A stretch of DNA of 64,000 nucleotides from Coxiella endosymbiont of Amblyomma americanum (GCF_000815025.1 NZ_CP007541.1:248001-312000); one strand, 5' to 3'; counted from the stretch's first letter, positions 17,543 to 28,104 are shown. Notes: generated by a model from the letters alone, not told the origin. Numbers and translations: made by a program.

Positions 17543-18416
17543 ACGAGTTGAAGTCTTTGTTGAAGTCTTTGTGGTTTTTATAGGTAAAAGTACGACAGGG
17601 AACAGAGAAGCGTTGTCTATTTTCAAGTTTTAGAGCAGTGAGTCGGCGACCCCATGAACAACCTGTATCTAATGCATAGCAGTTTGAAGTGTTACAAGCT
17701 CCATCGAGCGCTGCCCAATGGCCAAAAAAGATATCTGTTTTCTTCACATTAGATTGTTTGCAATACCACCAAGTAAACCAAGGCTTGAAATGCTGTTCTT
17801 CGTGTGTGCTTGTTTTTTTGTTTATTTTTAGATTTAAACTAAGCTTTCCTTGTTCATTACAAAAACGCATACGCGTAAAGGCATTAGTAATGTATCGTAG
17901 ACGATCTTGTCCTTTAAGGCTATTATTCCATTCAGAAGGTTCATCTTTAAATAAATTTCCGAGGAAATCTTTAAAATATTTTCCTTGTAGAGCAACTGAT
18001 ATCTCATTAGCACGCTGAAGGCTTTCTATAATAGACCATTGTGGAGGGAGTCCAGCGTGGACTAGAAAAGCATTATTATTTTTTTCATAATGCACTAGAG
18101 GACAATATCTTAACCATTCTAAGAGTTCCATTTTATCTACAGTTTTAAGAATATCATGCAAAGTGTGTTTATAGGCATTTTCTGGCGCAAGATCATAACC
18201 TAGAATCAACAGTAATAAATCGTGATTTCCAAGAACTACTATTGGTGTATGCAGAGATTTAATAAAACGCAATACTTCGAGAGAATTGGGACCGCGATTA
18301 ACAATATCTCCTACGAAATATAATCGATCTTTTACAGAATCAAAATGCACTAGATCTAATAATTCTATTAACTCACGAAAGCACCCATGAACGTCACCAA
18401 TGACATATGTACTCAT
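17535..18416 (-). CDS. apaH: Bis(5'-nucleosyl)-tetraphosphatase, symmetrical, ApaH
   Basis: Hydrolyses diadenosine tetraphosphate to two ADP. 293 aa, calcineurin-like metallophosphatase fold. Metal-binding motifs are GDVHGC at 7-12, GDIVNRGPNS near 36-45 and GNHD near 63-66; the C-terminal FFGHWA carries the final His. In gammaproteobacteria it clusters with folA, rsmA and pdxA, as here. It lies 155 bases downstream of rsmA on the same strand. Confidence 0.94.
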   Translation of the reverse strand: MSTYVIGDVHGCFRELIELLDLVHFDSVKDRLYFVGDIVNRGPNSLEVLRFIKSLHTPIVVLGNHDLLLLILGYDLAPENAYKHTLHDILKTVDKMELLEWLRYCPLVHYEKNNNAFLVHAGLPPQWSIIESLQRANEISVALQGKYFKDFLGNLFKDEPSEWNNSLKGQDRLRYITNAFTRMRFCNEQGKLSLNLKINKKTSTHEEQHFKPWFTWWYCKQSNVKKTDIFFGHWAALDGACNTSNCYALDTGCSWGRRLTALKLENRQRFSVPCRTFTYKNHKDFNKDFNSSI

Positions 18417-18571
18417 CTTTTTTATATTCTCAAACTCTTCTTCCGTAATAACTCACGTTAATAAAAATTTTGAAATTTTCATTGTACAATAAGCATTTAG
18501 TAAAGGAATGTTTCTTAATTCTATAGTGCTGTATTCAAGTGAAGTTAGTAACAAACTAATGTTAGAAATAT

Positions 18572-19372
18572 TTACAAATTAACAAGCTTTGACATAATGA
18601 CACTAATTTTTATGAAGTCCTCTATTCTTAATTCTTGGGGGCGTGCTTTGAAATTAATATCATTAATCATGTTCCATTGCCCAATTGGTACTAGTTTTTT
18701 TAAGGCATTGACAATTGTTTTTCTACGGTAAGTAAATGCTTCTTTAACAAGAGTGCTGAAGAAATCTAAATTTTTTAAGGTTTCATTTTTATTTTTTCTT
18801 GGGATTAAACGCACAAAAGCCGATTCTACTTTTGGAGATGGGATAAAAGCCTTAGGAGGAGCGTTAAATAACAAAATATTATCACAGAAAAACTGAGTCA
18901 TGACACTTAAGCGACCATAGTTTGTGTTACCCACTGGAGCAATTAATCGTAATGCAACTTCTTTTTGTAACATAAAATGCATGTCTTTAATACTCTCAAT
19001 TTGAGTAAACAAACGAAAAAGCAAAGGAATTGAAATGTTATATGGTAAATTACCCACAATGCGTAGTGAGTTATATGTCTTTTTTAAAGATAAAAAATCT
19101 AGTTGTAATGCATCTGACTGGTAAATTACCAAGTTTTTTAGAGAACGATATTTTTTTTGTAAAATAGAAACAAGATTTTTATCGATCTCTACTAGAATTA
19201 ATTTGGCACATTGATGTATTAAATATCCAGTTAACTCACCTTGACCTGGGCCAATTTCCACTATTATATCTGTCTTTCGAGGGTTAATGGCTTTAATGAT
19301 TTTTTGCAAAATAATAGAGTCTTTAAGAAAATGTTGACCAAAACGCTTACGCGCGAGATGAAAACTGTTCAT
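18572..19372 (-). CDS. rsmA: 16S rRNA dimethyltransferase RsmA (KsgA)
   Basis: Dimethylates two adjacent adenines in helix 45 of 16S rRNA during late 30S assembly. 266 aa. Family start [11 protein letters not shown] at 8-18, SAM motif [11 protein letters not shown] near 39-49, catalytic NLPYNIS near 110-116, and the C-terminal helical domain with [11 protein letters not shown]. It overlaps the pdxA stop by 4 bases, indicating coupled translation in a surA-pdxA-rsmA-apaH string. Confidence 0.95.
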   Translation of the reverse strand: MNSFHLARKRFGQHFLKDSIILQKIIKAINPRKTDIIVEIGPGQGELTGYLIHQCAKLILVEIDKNLVSILQKKYRSLKNLVIYQSDALQLDFLSLKKTYNSLRIVGNLPYNISIPLLFRLFTQIESIKDMHFMLQKEVALRLIAPVGNTNYGRLSVMTQFFCDNILLFNAPPKAFIPSPKVESAFVRLIPRKNKNETLKNLDFFSTLVKEAFTYRRKTIVNALKKLVPIGQWNMINDINFKARPQELRIEDFIKISVIMSKLVNL

Positions 19373-20301
19373 GTAATTTTTATTGCTAATGTAATTGCTT
19401 CGATTAGACTGTTTTCATCAGCCAATCCAGTTCCTGCAAGATCAAACGCTGTTCCATGGTCCACTGAGATGCGTATATACGGTAGTCCCAGCGTCATATT
19501 TACTATACAATTGAATTTTAAAGCTTTAATTGGCGTTAATCCTTGATCATGATACATTGCTAAAATAGCGTCACAATTCTTAATTGCCTGCGGTGTAAAT
19601 GCAGTGTCAGCCGGAAATGGACCTATAAGAGAAAAATCTTCCTGATTATTAAGGGATTGAATAACGGGAATTATCGTTGATAACTCTTCTTTTCCTAAAA
19701 GTCCTTTTTCACCGGCATGGGGATTTAATCCACATAGCGCAATAATTGGAGTCTTAATTGAAAAATATTTTTTTAATCCTGAATGTAAAAGGCGGATACA
19801 TCTTTCTAAGGATGATTTTTTTATTAAAGTAGAAACGTGAGATAAGGGAATATGTGTTGTATATAAAGCTACTTTTAAAGCATTTGCTACAAAGAGCATT
19901 ACAGTTTGTTTTATATGCGCATGCGCGGCCAACCATTCAGTATGGCCGGTAAACGGAATACCAGCATTGTTTATAACTACTTTGCTTATAGGCCCTGTTA
20001 CTAAGGCTCTAAAATTCCCATTTAAACAGCCATTGGCAGCAGTTAAAAGAGTTTCTATAACATATTCTGCATTATCATAAGTAGGTTTTCCTATGATAGA
20101 ACGTACTTTTAGTGGAATGTGGTGTATTGTTACATTATTGGGAATTTTTAGGCCGAGTACTTTTGCTCTTTCTGTTAATAAAGTGCGATCAGCAACAATG
20201 ACAAGAGATGTTGGTAATTTATGTTGCAGCAATTTTATTACAATGTCCGGACCGATTCCAGCAGGCTCTCCCGGTGTGATAGCTATAGGTAATGTTGTCA
20301 T
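19369..20301 (-). CDS. pdxA: 4-hydroxythreonine-4-phosphate dehydrogenase PdxA
   Basis: NAD-dependent oxidation in the DXP-dependent vitamin B6 pathway. The ATG at 20301, 2 bases after the surA stop (TGA-GC-ATG), gives 310 aa beginning [21 protein letters not shown] longer frame to 20352 overlaps surA and is unlikely. Metal-binding histidines are in [10 protein letters not shown] and [13 protein letters not shown], and the C-terminal [11 protein letters not shown] is present. Other B6 genes are not in the window. Confidence 0.94.
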   Translation of the reverse strand: MTTLPIAITPGEPAGIGPDIVIKLLQHKLPTSLVIVADRTLLTERAKVLGLKIPNNVTIHHIPLKVRSIIGKPTYDNAEYVIETLLTAANGCLNGNFRALVTGPISKVVINNAGIPFTGHTEWLAAHAHIKQTVMLFVANALKVALYTTHIPLSHVSTLIKKSSLERCIRLLHSGLKKYFSIKTPIIALCGLNPHAGEKGLLGKEELSTIIPVIQSLNNQEDFSLIGPFPADTAFTPQAIKNCDAILAMYHDQGLTPIKALKFNCIVNMTLGLPYIRISVDHGTAFDLAGTGLADENSLIEAITLAIKIT

Positions 20302-20303
20302 GC

Positions 20304-21257
20304 TCAAATGTAAACACGAATGTAAGATGCACAGTATAACTGTCTCAGCCATTGTTTCAATGCTTTTTCAAACTTTTTTTTGTAGATAATTTGTTGGATC
20401 TTTTGGCTATCAGTAATCATATTTTGAGTTTCTTTACCGAGCAATTTAATGAGATGAAATCCATTAGAAGTCTTTATCGGACCTATGATATCGCCTGGTT
20501 TCATTTTTTCAATGAAGTTAACAAAAACTTGAGGAAAATCATTCAGCAATCGCCATCCGAGATCGTTACTACCGGGATGAACAGAAATTGCAAATTTAAA
20601 ACTTAATCCTTCTTTCAGTTGTTTTAATAATAAACATGCTTCTTTATCTGCATGATTAATTTGAATTTGAGTAGCGTTTTCTGGTACTGGAATTAATATT
20701 GTAGCCACATGATAGCAAGTAGGGGAAATTCGAGTTTGGTATTGTTTCTGAAAAGAAATTATATCTGATTTACTGATAATGATATTATTTGCTATTGCTT
20801 GCTGCTCTAGTTGAGAAATTAACAATTGTTTTCGCACTCGATGAAAAAATATCTGATAAGAAATACCTTGTTGAGCAAGTTTTGCTTTGAATGCTGATTG
20901 AGATAATTTGTTTTGAGATAATATTCCATTGATAGCTGTATTTACCTCTTCATTGCTAATTTTAAGTTTATTATGTTTAACTAATTGTAATTGCAGTTTT
21001 TGATAAATTAGTTGTTTCATTATTTGTTTTTGAAATATCTCCTCATTGGGTATAGGGATATAGTATTTAGCGAGTTGTTTTCTTGCAATCATCATAGCAT
21101 GACAGAGCTCATTTTGAGTGATAATTTCATTATTTACTACTGCGACAATTCTATCGAGACATTTTTCATTGTTAGAGGTAGCAGCTTGCGCTGTATTAGC
21201 GATGCTAATCGCAAAATAGGATATTATAATTAAACAATTGATTATTTTTGATATCAT
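20304..21257 (-). CDS. surA: Periplasmic chaperone SurA, short form with one parvulin domain
   Basis: Escorts outer-membrane proteins such as LptD to the BAM complex. 317 aa against ~430 in E. coli. A signal peptide ends near AQA (residues ~22-24). The N-terminal chaperone domain (LDRIVAVVNNEIITQNEL onward) covers to about residue 170. Only one parvulin-type domain is seen (YHVATILIPVP ... DLGWRLLNDFP ... GPIKTSNGFHLIKLL), followed by the short C-terminal helix. One of the two PPIase domains is thus missing without a visible frameshift. It lies directly downstream of lptD. Confidence 0.9.
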   Translation of the reverse strand: MISKIINCLIIISYFAISIANTAQAATSNNEKCLDRIVAVVNNEIITQNELCHAMMIARKQLAKYYIPIPNEEIFQKQIMKQLIYQKLQLQLVKHNKLKISNEEVNTAINGILSQNKLSQSAFKAKLAQQGISYQIFFHRVRKQLLISQLEQQAIANNIIISKSDIISFQKQYQTRISPTCYHVATILIPVPENATQIQINHADKEACLLLKQLKEGLSFKFAISVHPGSNDLGWRLLNDFPQVFVNFIEKMKPGDIIGPIKTSNGFHLIKLLGKETQNMITDSQKIQQIIYKKKFEKALKQWLRQLYCASYIRVYI

Positions 21258-21310
21258 GTTACTTTTTCTACACTATTAAAATTTAAGTATTCCATCAGAT
21301 TAAGATTGTC

Positions 21311-23893
21311 TTAGAATAGAGTCTCATTCTTAAAACTACTTAATCCTTTTAACTCCAATTGAATAAGATAGGTTGTGCTATAATTGTTTTTAGAATAAAT
21401 ATTAACTGAGGATCTATAGGTTCTTTTTGTAAGGAAGCTTAATACCCAGCAACATGTATTATATTGTACACCAACGAAAGCGATATCAGTATGGTGATAG
21501 GAAATATTGTAATCTAGATGACTTGTAATAGACCATCGAACAGAAAGAGGCCATGTCATGGAAAGATAAGCGATACTCGCTCTAGTATTGCTGTTATGAT
21601 TATGAGCATTATCTTGCGATACACTTATGGTGCTATTAGTGTGCGTGACAGATTGGTCGTTTTTGCATACAAAAGTATAACCTGCGGTGATTTTATGTCC
21701 CTTGTTAGAATAAGTTATTTCAGAAGAAGAATTATTAGTTTGCTGAATATTAGGATTCCACGCAACTCTACTGGTTAAAGACCAAGAAGAAGAAGGACAA
21801 AAAGTAAGCTCACCGACAATAGGTGAAAAATGGAAATTACAACGGGATAGTAAATCCCTTATAGAAAACAAAACGTTTTTTTTTTCAATTAAATAGGTAA
21901 AACCGAGATTGATGATCAGTAGAGGAGTTTCAGCAATAAAAATGTGGGAAGTGACACCAAAGCTTATCTGATTAGCATTTTGGAGCCGGTCATCACCGGT
22001 ATACCGATTTAACGCAAATAATTGTTCGAAAGAAAAAGGTAATAAAGTAGTATCAAAATTTGGTATCTTGTCCTGATTTTGGTATGGAATATATAGATAA
22101 AAGACGTGCGGCTCAAATGTTTGAACAAGATTATACTTCCAAAAATTGAAATCACGATACAAGTAAAGCAACAAATTGATATCAAAAATTGGTAAAAACC
22201 GACTAATAGTTTGCATCTTGCGCAGATGAGAGTATTGGATATGATAAATGGTTGTGTCTACTAATATCTGTGAAGTAACATGACCTAATGAAAAGTAAAA
22301 TGGGAAATCTAATCCGGTTCTCATATGAAAACGCTGTCCAATGGGTTTAGAAATATAATCTTTATTACTGTTACGGTAATTAAAATTTGTTGCTTCTGCA
22401 TTAAAATTAAAGTCTATATATGGGATAATATTTGGATAATAGCCATTGAAATCTATATCTGGTAATCTAGTATACTGATCGAGTGCAGAATCGAAGATTT
22501 GTGAAATCGGGTGAAGTGTTTGATAAGCTTGTAGCATTCCATTGAATTGCCAATGCAACCCATTGTATTGTAAACTAATGCGGTTTAAAAGTTGATTAGA
22601 AAGAGGATTTGTTATTATTTTCTCGTCTAAGTCTTGAAAATAATAGGGGTCTGTAACGTAGTTCATAATGATTTTAGATGACCATCTAGAATTGAAAATA
22701 GTGTACATTCTTATTGAGAAAAATTTTCGCTGGTTTTTCATGTTTTTTAATTGATTAATGTAAAAAACATACAAGGGATTGTTAGTGTACATAGGATTAG
22801 AGACTGTGTTTGCGCTACTTTTACGAAATTTCTGAAAGAATATGTCGTTAAAAAGGTAGTTTACGCGTATACTACCCTTACTCATTTTATTTAAAAATTG
22901 AAAGAATATGTTTATGGCAGGACCGCGTCTAGTCATAAACTCAGGAATTAATGTAAGATCGTAATTATAAGCGACTTTCCAATAAAAAGGTATGGAAAAA
23001 AATCGTCCTGAATTATTATTAAGGCCAATGTGTGGAATTAAGAACCCTGTTTTTCGACAATGATCAATAGGAAAGCTGTAATAGGGAAAATAGAAAATAG
23101 GAAAATTATAGAACCACAATAGTACGTTATAAGCTTTTCCCTGGTGTATTTTTTTATTTAAAACTAATGTTGTGGCACTAAACCACCATACAGAATTAGT
23201 AGGGCTGCAGGTGCTATAGGTGGCGTATCGCAAAGTAGTAATCAGGGAGGAAGTATCTTGTATTATACACTTTGCTGTTCCCCAAGCATTAGTAAGGGCA
23301 TGAAGTCGTTTATCGTTATTGTGTAAACAATACGCTGCATTTTTTAAAGTCACTATTTTAGAACAAAGTGTTAATTCCCCTTTATCCGCTATAATCAACT
23401 TGTCGGGTTCACGTAAAAAAATATTTTGAAAAAGAAGAATCTTGTTAATTTTTCCTGTTTTTTCATCTCGACATACACAAGCTTTATCAGCATTGAGTAC
23501 ACGGCCAAGCTGTGTGACAACTATATTTTTTTTTAAAACAGATATTCCTTTATTTTTGAAGATAGCAGAGCCTTTAGTGGTAATTATAATTGACCGTTTG
23601 CCGTCTGAAGAAGAATGAATAGACATGTTTGCGATTAAAGGATCTTTAAAATAACCATGACAGAAAAAGTGATGATTGTTTTTAACAGAGATCCACCCAA
23701 GAATATTAGCAGTGTATTTATAAAACAAATACCGAGACCATTTTTTTAGTAAAGATTTGGTAAGATGATGTTCTTTTGATAAAGAAGAAGTTTTAATAAT
23801 TTTTCTTTCATTTACCATAGCAACACCACTTGTCTGAAAAGAAAACGACATTATAACGAAAAAAGCAAAAATAAATAAATTTCTTAGACTCAT
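21311..23893 (-). CDS. lptD: LPS-assembly protein LptD
   Basis: Outer-membrane beta-barrel that inserts LPS into the outer leaflet with LptE. 860 aa. A signal peptide ends near SGVA (~25). The N-terminal OstA jellyroll covers about 60-240 and the rest is barrel, rich in alternating aromatic strands. Cysteines for the two disulphides seem kept: one in FFCHGYF, one in YSTCSP, and the Cys pair at 814-815 (NTCC). First gene of lptD-surA-pdxA-rsmA. The lptM-like gene further along may help oxidise it. Confidence 0.93.
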   Translation of the reverse strand: MSLRNLFIFAFFVIMSFSFQTSGVAMVNERKIIKTSSLSKEHHLTKSLLKKWSRYLFYKYTANILGWISVKNNHHFFCHGYFKDPLIANMSIHSSSDGKRSIIITTKGSAIFKNKGISVLKKNIVVTQLGRVLNADKACVCRDEKTGKINKILLFQNIFLREPDKLIIADKGELTLCSKIVTLKNAAYCLHNNDKRLHALTNAWGTAKCIIQDTSSLITTLRYATYSTCSPTNSVWWFSATTLVLNKKIHQGKAYNVLLWFYNFPIFYFPYYSFPIDHCRKTGFLIPHIGLNNNSGRFFSIPFYWKVAYNYDLTLIPEFMTRRGPAINIFFQFLNKMSKGSIRVNYLFNDIFFQKFRKSSANTVSNPMYTNNPLYVFYINQLKNMKNQRKFFSIRMYTIFNSRWSSKIIMNYVTDPYYFQDLDEKIITNPLSNQLLNRISLQYNGLHWQFNGMLQAYQTLHPISQIFDSALDQYTRLPDIDFNGYYPNIIPYIDFNFNAEATNFNYRNSNKDYISKPIGQRFHMRTGLDFPFYFSLGHVTSQILVDTTIYHIQYSHLRKMQTISRFLPIFDINLLLYLYRDFNFWKYNLVQTFEPHVFYLYIPYQNQDKIPNFDTTLLPFSFEQLFALNRYTGDDRLQNANQISFGVTSHIFIAETPLLIINLGFTYLIEKKNVLFSIRDLLSRCNFHFSPIVGELTFCPSSSWSLTSRVAWNPNIQQTNNSSSEITYSNKGHKITAGYTFVCKNDQSVTHTNSTISVSQDNAHNHNSNTRASIAYLSMTWPLSVRWSITSHLDYNISYHHTDIAFVGVQYNTCCWVLSFLTKRTYRSSVNIYSKNNYSTTYLIQLELKGLSSFKNETLF

Positions 23894-24123
23894 TGCGAGA
23901 ATTCTTTTATAAAATTGTCAGATTATCCTAACAATAATAGTCTTTTGAATATTGTTTTACTACAGATAAGTTAATAGTGTAAATAAGGCAGTAGATACAA
24001 CAATAATTGGATATGAAGGAATTTTCTTTGCTCACTTACGCTCTTTCTCTCTTTACTGAGAGGAAAAAATAATGTGTAATTGATTCGAATCGATAATATA
24101 GGTTGTAAAAAAGCAATATTGAA

Positions 24124-24786
24124 TTAAGTAACATCAATAAAAAGGTTAATTAACCATTTTTCAATGTCTTGAATTTCCTTACGACATATTTGATGTCCCA
24201 TAATGTAGTCATGCCATTCTACAGGATAGCCTAGTTGACTTAGAATTTGGTAAGTTTTCCTTCCTAGTGTTATAGGAAGAATAGGATCAAAGTTACCATG
24301 AGCCATAAAAATAGGAATTTTCCGATGGTATATCATACCTTCTTTCTCGTTAGTAGTTATTTGATTTACGAGAGGAAGATAGGTTGATAAGGCAATAATT
24401 CCCGCAAGTGATTCTGAATAACGCAATCCAGTATAAAGAGCCATTGCCCCTCCCTGAGAAAATCCTGCAAGTACAACGCGATAACTTAATATACCTTGAA
24501 TAATTTCTGCTTTAATCAATTGGTTAATGGATTTTTGAGATTGCATTATACCGTTTTTATCTTCTTTTGTGAAATCAGTGAGGCTGTAAATATCATACCA
24601 AGCACGCGCCCGCATTCCATTATTTATCGTGACTGACCTAATTGGTGCATTAGGAAATATAAAGCGAAGGTGTAAATCTTTTGGTAAGACTAATTGAGAT
24701 ATTAGATCATAAAAACTATGCCTGTCAGCTCCTAATCCATGCAACCAAATCACGCTGCCTATAATTTTCTCCTTTGGAGATATCAT
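24124..24786 (-). CDS. Carboxylesterase/phospholipase, alpha/beta hydrolase (acyl-protein thioesterase family)
   Basis: Cytosolic serine esterase of about 220 aa, no signal peptide. The oxyanion region VIWLHGLGADRHSF is at 13-26, the nucleophile Ser in GFSQGGAMA near 109-117, the catalytic Asp in the DPILPI segment and the His in DYIMGHQIC near the C-terminus: the triad order of the EstB/YpfH carboxylesterases. The natural substrate cannot be told. It stands alone, 230 bases upstream of lptD on the same strand. Confidence 0.88.
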   Translation of the reverse strand: MISPKEKIIGSVIWLHGLGADRHSFYDLISQLVLPKDLHLRFIFPNAPIRSVTINNGMRARAWYDIYSLTDFTKEDKNGIMQSQKSINQLIKAEIIQGILSYRVVLAGFSQGGAMALYTGLRYSESLAGIIALSTYLPLVNQITTNEKEGMIYHRKIPIFMAHGNFDPILPITLGRKTYQILSQLGYPVEWHDYIMGHQICRKEIQDIEKWLINLFIDVT

Positions 24787-24845
24787 GTGCTTATTACTCT
24801 TATAATAGAATTTTTCACATTATCATAGCGATGATTTTATATTGA

Positions 24846-24938
24846 TTGGCGAAGACAAATTTTCTTATTTTTACTTCTTTGATTTTCGCTGGTTGTGGAT
24901 CTAGAGGTCCTTTATTTTATTACCAAAAAAGTAATTAA
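24846..24938 (+). CDS. lptM: Small LptM (YifL)-like lipoprotein, 30 aa
   Basis: A 30-codon frame starting at TTG with a lysine-containing N-terminus, a hydrophobic segment, a lipobox-like IFAGC and then GSRGPLFYY before the stop. This matches the start of YifL/LptM lipoproteins (L-x-G-C-G-x-K/R-G-P-L-Y/F), which sit directly upstream of dapF in enterobacteria as here. LptM is reported to help LptD maturation. The protein ends right after the conserved core, shorter than the ~65-aa E. coli form. No ATG and no clear ribosome-binding site are present, so expression is uncertain. Confidence 0.7.
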   Translation: MAKTNFLIFTSLIFAGCGSRGPLFYYQKSN

Positions 24939-25097
24939 ACCAACGATATATTAATAGAAAGTCAGTGTCAATTTTAGAATTAAACAATTTTTCTATTCCA
25001 AGTGCTATTTCGTGTGTTTTTAAAGTTTGTTTTTTTATAATTAATTATCTAAATTATTACAATAGATCTACAGTTTCTAAAAAAGTAACCTATATTA

Positions 25098-25931
25098 ATG
25101 AAGATACGTTTCACAAAAATGCATGGATTGGGTAATGATTTTGTAGTGATTGATGCCACGAAACAACCATTTAAAATGACGACTTCTCAGGTCCAACAAA
25201 TGGCAGATCGTCGTTTAGGCGTTGGATTTGATCAACTGTTGGTTATTGAACCTCATCAAAATTGTACCGCGGACTTCCATATGCGTATTTTCAATGCTAA
25301 CGGTAAAGAAGCAAATCACTGTGGAAATGGTGCTCGTTGCATTGCGTATTATATTTATTCTCATAAGCTTATAAAACGTAATGCATCATTGCGTATCTCC
25401 ACGTTAAAAGATATTTTGGAACTTGAAATGCAATCTAATAATAAAATTTCTGTTAGCATGGGAGTGCCAAGGTTTAATTCGGCTAATATTCCTTTTATTA
25501 CATATAGGACTAATAATTTTTATAATCTAGAAATTGATAATAAAAAGGTAAGGTTTAATATAGTAAGCATTGGAAATCTTCATGCAATCATCTTAGTAGA
25601 TACTATCAATATACGACTGGTGAACAAACTCGGTTCTCGATTAAGTAGTCACAGATGTTTTCCAGAAGGTATAAATGTAGGTTTTATGCAAATTGTCAGT
25701 ACACGAAACATTCGTCTGTACGTTTATGAACGGGGGGTAGGAAGAACCCCAGCTTGTGGTAGCGGCGCCTGTGCAGCAGTAGCGATAGGTAGGTGCTTAG
25801 GTTTATTGAAAGAACGTGTTATTGTCAATCAACCCGGTGGAAGTCTTGTTATTAACTGGCAAGGTCCTTCATATCAGATTATTATGACTGGACCAGCAAC
25901 TATCGTCTTTCACGGTGAATGGTTGGGATGA
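25098..25931 (+). CDS. dapF: Diaminopimelate epimerase DapF
   Basis: Converts LL- to meso-diaminopimelate for lysine and for the peptidoglycan made by the MurE encoded later in this window. 277 aa, cofactor-independent two-domain racemase. The catalytic cysteines are Cys75 (HCGNGARC) and Cys220 (ACGSGAC). MHGLGNDFVVID marks the N-terminus. A small hairpin at 25956-25974 follows but lacks a T-run. Confidence 0.96.
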   Translation: MKIRFTKMHGLGNDFVVIDATKQPFKMTTSQVQQMADRRLGVGFDQLLVIEPHQNCTADFHMRIFNANGKEANHCGNGARCIAYYIYSHKLIKRNASLRISTLKDILELEMQSNNKISVSMGVPRFNSANIPFITYRTNNFYNLEIDNKKVRFNIVSIGNLHAIILVDTINIRLVNKLGSRLSSHRCFPEGINVGFMQIVSTRNIRLYVYERGVGRTPACGSGACAAVAIGRCLGLLKERVIVNQPGGSLVINWQGPSYQIIMTGPATIVFHGEWLG

Positions 25932-26111
25932 TAATCTTTGATGCTTATAAAAATAAATGTGAAATATTCACATTAAACTAATATTATAGATTTACTGTTT
26001 AACGTTACTTCAAATAAAATTCTTGTGTGTTTTACGGTTTGTTATAGAATATGTGTGTGATTACTGAAATTATTTGCTTAAGACGTCATAACATAAGTAG
26101 CGATAGCTAAA

Positions 26112-26543
26112 GTGATGATTATAAACAAGATGTCAATTGTAGATTTTTTGCCTTATAAAATGCGAACAAATGAAAGATATATGAATGAAAAACAGAAAGA
26201 TCATTTCCATAAGATTCTGCTTCAATGGAAAAAACAGCTTATGGAAGAGGTTGATTCTACAGTTAATTATTTGCAGGAAGGAGCTAATCTCTATGCGGAT
26301 CCATTAGATTGTGCTAGTCAAGAAGAGGAATTTAATTTAGAGTTACGAACACGTGATCGTGAACGCAGACTTATTAAAAAAATTGAACAATCTTTAGACT
26401 TAATTGAAGAGGGAGTATATGGATACTGTGAAGATTGTGGTGCAGAAATTGGTATTCGCCGGTTAGAGGCGCGTCCTACTGCAAGCAAATGTATTGATTG
26501 TAAAACTTTTGAGGAGATTCGGGAAAAGCAGTCTGGTGGATAA
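26112..26543 (+). CDS. dksA: RNA polymerase-binding transcription factor DksA
   Basis: Binds the RNA polymerase secondary channel and works with ppGpp in the stringent response. 143 aa. The coiled-coil tip acidic motif is ADPLD, keeping both aspartates, followed by [11 protein letters not shown]. The C4 zinc finger is CEDC ... CIDC, and the tail [20 protein letters not shown] is typical. Its last codons overlap the folB start by 8 bases. Confidence 0.95.
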   Translation: MMIINKMSIVDFLPYKMRTNERYMNEKQKDHFHKILLQWKKQLMEEVDSTVNYLQEGANLYADPLDCASQEEEFNLELRTRDRERRLIKKIEQSLDLIEEGVYGYCEDCGAEIGIRRLEARPTASKCIDCKTFEEIREKQSGG

Positions 26544-26895
26544 GCTTTTTATTAGAAATCTTAAGGTATTGGCTCAGCTGGGTATTTTACCACACGAGAG
26601 GGCATCATCACAGATTATTAACCTCGATGTTTTTTTGGGCATAGACAGTAAATTATCTGGTATTTCAGATGATCTTAGTGTTACTGTTGATTATGCAGTA
26701 GTACGAAGCGGTTTAATTGAATTTTTTAGTAATCGACGGTTTAATTTGGTTGAAACGCTGGCAAATCGATGCGCTGCTTTTCTTTTTTCTGAGTTTTCAT
26801 TGGTACATTGGGTACAATTGCGTATTACAAAACTATCGGTGTTTGATGATGCTGATGGTGTTGGAATAGTTATTGAACGAATTAGAACAAAATAA
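26536..26895 (+). CDS. folB: Dihydroneopterin aldolase FolB
   Basis: Folate synthesis: cleaves 7,8-dihydroneopterin to 6-hydroxymethyl-dihydropterin. From a GTG at 26536 inside the dksA 3' end it is 119 aa, beginning [17 protein letters not shown]. An open frame extends further up into dksA but homologues start here. Conserved features are [15 protein letters not shown] with the pterin-binding Glu, and the C-terminal [14 protein letters not shown] with the catalytic Lys. It is the second folate-pathway gene in the window. Confidence 0.9.
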   Translation: MDKLFIRNLKVLAQLGILPHERASSQIINLDVFLGIDSKLSGISDDLSVTVDYAVVRSGLIEFFSNRRFNLVETLANRCAAFLFSEFSLVHWVQLRITKLSVFDDADGVGIVIERIRTK

Positions 26896-27008
26896 ATTAA
26901 CTTTAACGATACGTTAACAACGTTTTTAGAAGGAAGGATACACAAGGATCTGTAACTGGGTCGCGTAACATTATATCGTTGATGAAATGATCGATACTTC
27001 TTTTACTA

Positions 27009-28094
27009 ATGAAAGTTTCTCTTATTAAAAAATTAAAAAATCTAAGTTATTACTATAATAAAGTCAGTAGGTTGTTAAGTGATCCTGATATAATAAGTAA
27101 TCAGGATCGATATCGAGCCTTGGGAAAAGAATATGCGCAACTAGAACCGATTGTAAAATGTTTTCGAGCTTATGAAAAAAACGGTGAGGCTATTAAATCA
27201 ATTCAAGAAATAGTTGTAACAAAAGATTTAGAATTAAAAAATTTAGCCGAAGAAGAATTAAAACAACTAATTATTAAAAAAGACGCATTAAAAAATCAAT
27301 TGAGAATGCTTTTAATTCCAAAAGATCCCAACGATGAAAAAAATATTTTTCTTGAAGTTCGTGTAGGTACTGGCGGTAGTGAAGCAGCAATTTTTGCAGG
27401 TGAATTATTTCGAATGTATGCACGCTACGCAGAAAAAAAAGGATGGCATATGACTATAATATCTGCTCATGAAGGAGAATGTGGTGGATTTAAAGAGATA
27501 ATTGCTCGTGTTGTTGGTGAAAGGGTGTACTCTCAATTGAAATTCGAATCTGGGGTTCATCGAGTTCAACGGGTGCCCATAACAGAATCACAGGGAAGAA
27601 TACATACTTCTGCATGTACAGTGGCAGTAATGCCTGAAGTAGAAATGATCGATGCAATTAAAATTAATCCTACCGAATTGCGTATTGATACTTTTCGAGC
27701 TTCTGGTGCTGGTGGGCAGCATGTCAACCGAACGGATTCAGCGATTCGCATTACGCATATTCCTACTGGAGTAGTGGTTGAATGTCAAGATGAACGGTCA
27801 CAACATAAAAATAGAGCTCGAGCAATGTCTTTATTACAATCAAAATTACTAATTGCGGAACGATCGAAGCAAGCACAAGAGCAATCCATGAAAAGAAAGT
27901 CACTTATTGGTAGCGGTGACCGTTCTGCAAGAATTCGTACCTATAATTTTCCGAAAGGCCGAGTTACTGATCATCAAATTAATTTAACATTATATCAGCT
28001 TAATGAAATTATGGAAGGAAATCTAGATAGTATCATTGATCCTTTAATCCGCGAATTACAGGCGCAGCAACTAACTAAATTAAATACGGAATAA
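27009..28094 (+). CDS. prfA: Peptide chain release factor 1 PrfA
   Basis: Terminates translation at UAA and UAG. 361 aa. The codon-recognition tripeptide PxT reads PIT at 190-192 (VPITESQGR), and the hydrolysis motif GGQ is at 235-237 ([15 protein letters not shown]). prmC, which methylates that Gln, follows after 10 bases, so they form one operon. hemA, the usual gene before prfA in gammaproteobacteria, is not adjacent. Confidence 0.96.
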   Translation: MKVSLIKKLKNLSYYYNKVSRLLSDPDIISNQDRYRALGKEYAQLEPIVKCFRAYEKNGEAIKSIQEIVVTKDLELKNLAEEELKQLIIKKDALKNQLRMLLIPKDPNDEKNIFLEVRVGTGGSEAAIFAGELFRMYARYAEKKGWHMTIISAHEGECGGFKEIIARVVGERVYSQLKFESGVHRVQRVPITESQGRIHTSACTVAVMPEVEMIDAIKINPTELRIDTFRASGAGGQHVNRTDSAIRITHIPTGVVVECQDERSQHKNRARAMSLLQSKLLIAERSKQAQEQSMKRKSLIGSGDRSARIRTYNFPKGRVTDHQINLTLYQLNEIMEGNLDSIIDPLIRELQAQQLTKLNTE

Positions 28095-28104
28095 AAGAAC
28101 ACTA

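Noticed and set aside
19754-19936. 60-codon minus-strand frame inside pdxA
   Set aside because: It overlaps the conserved pdxA frame completely and has no family features.
25956-25974. TGTGA/TCACA palindrome after dapF as a CRP site or terminator
   Set aside because: The spacer is 5 rather than 6 bases, it lies at the end of a gene, and no T-run follows; AT-rich chance hairpin is likelier.
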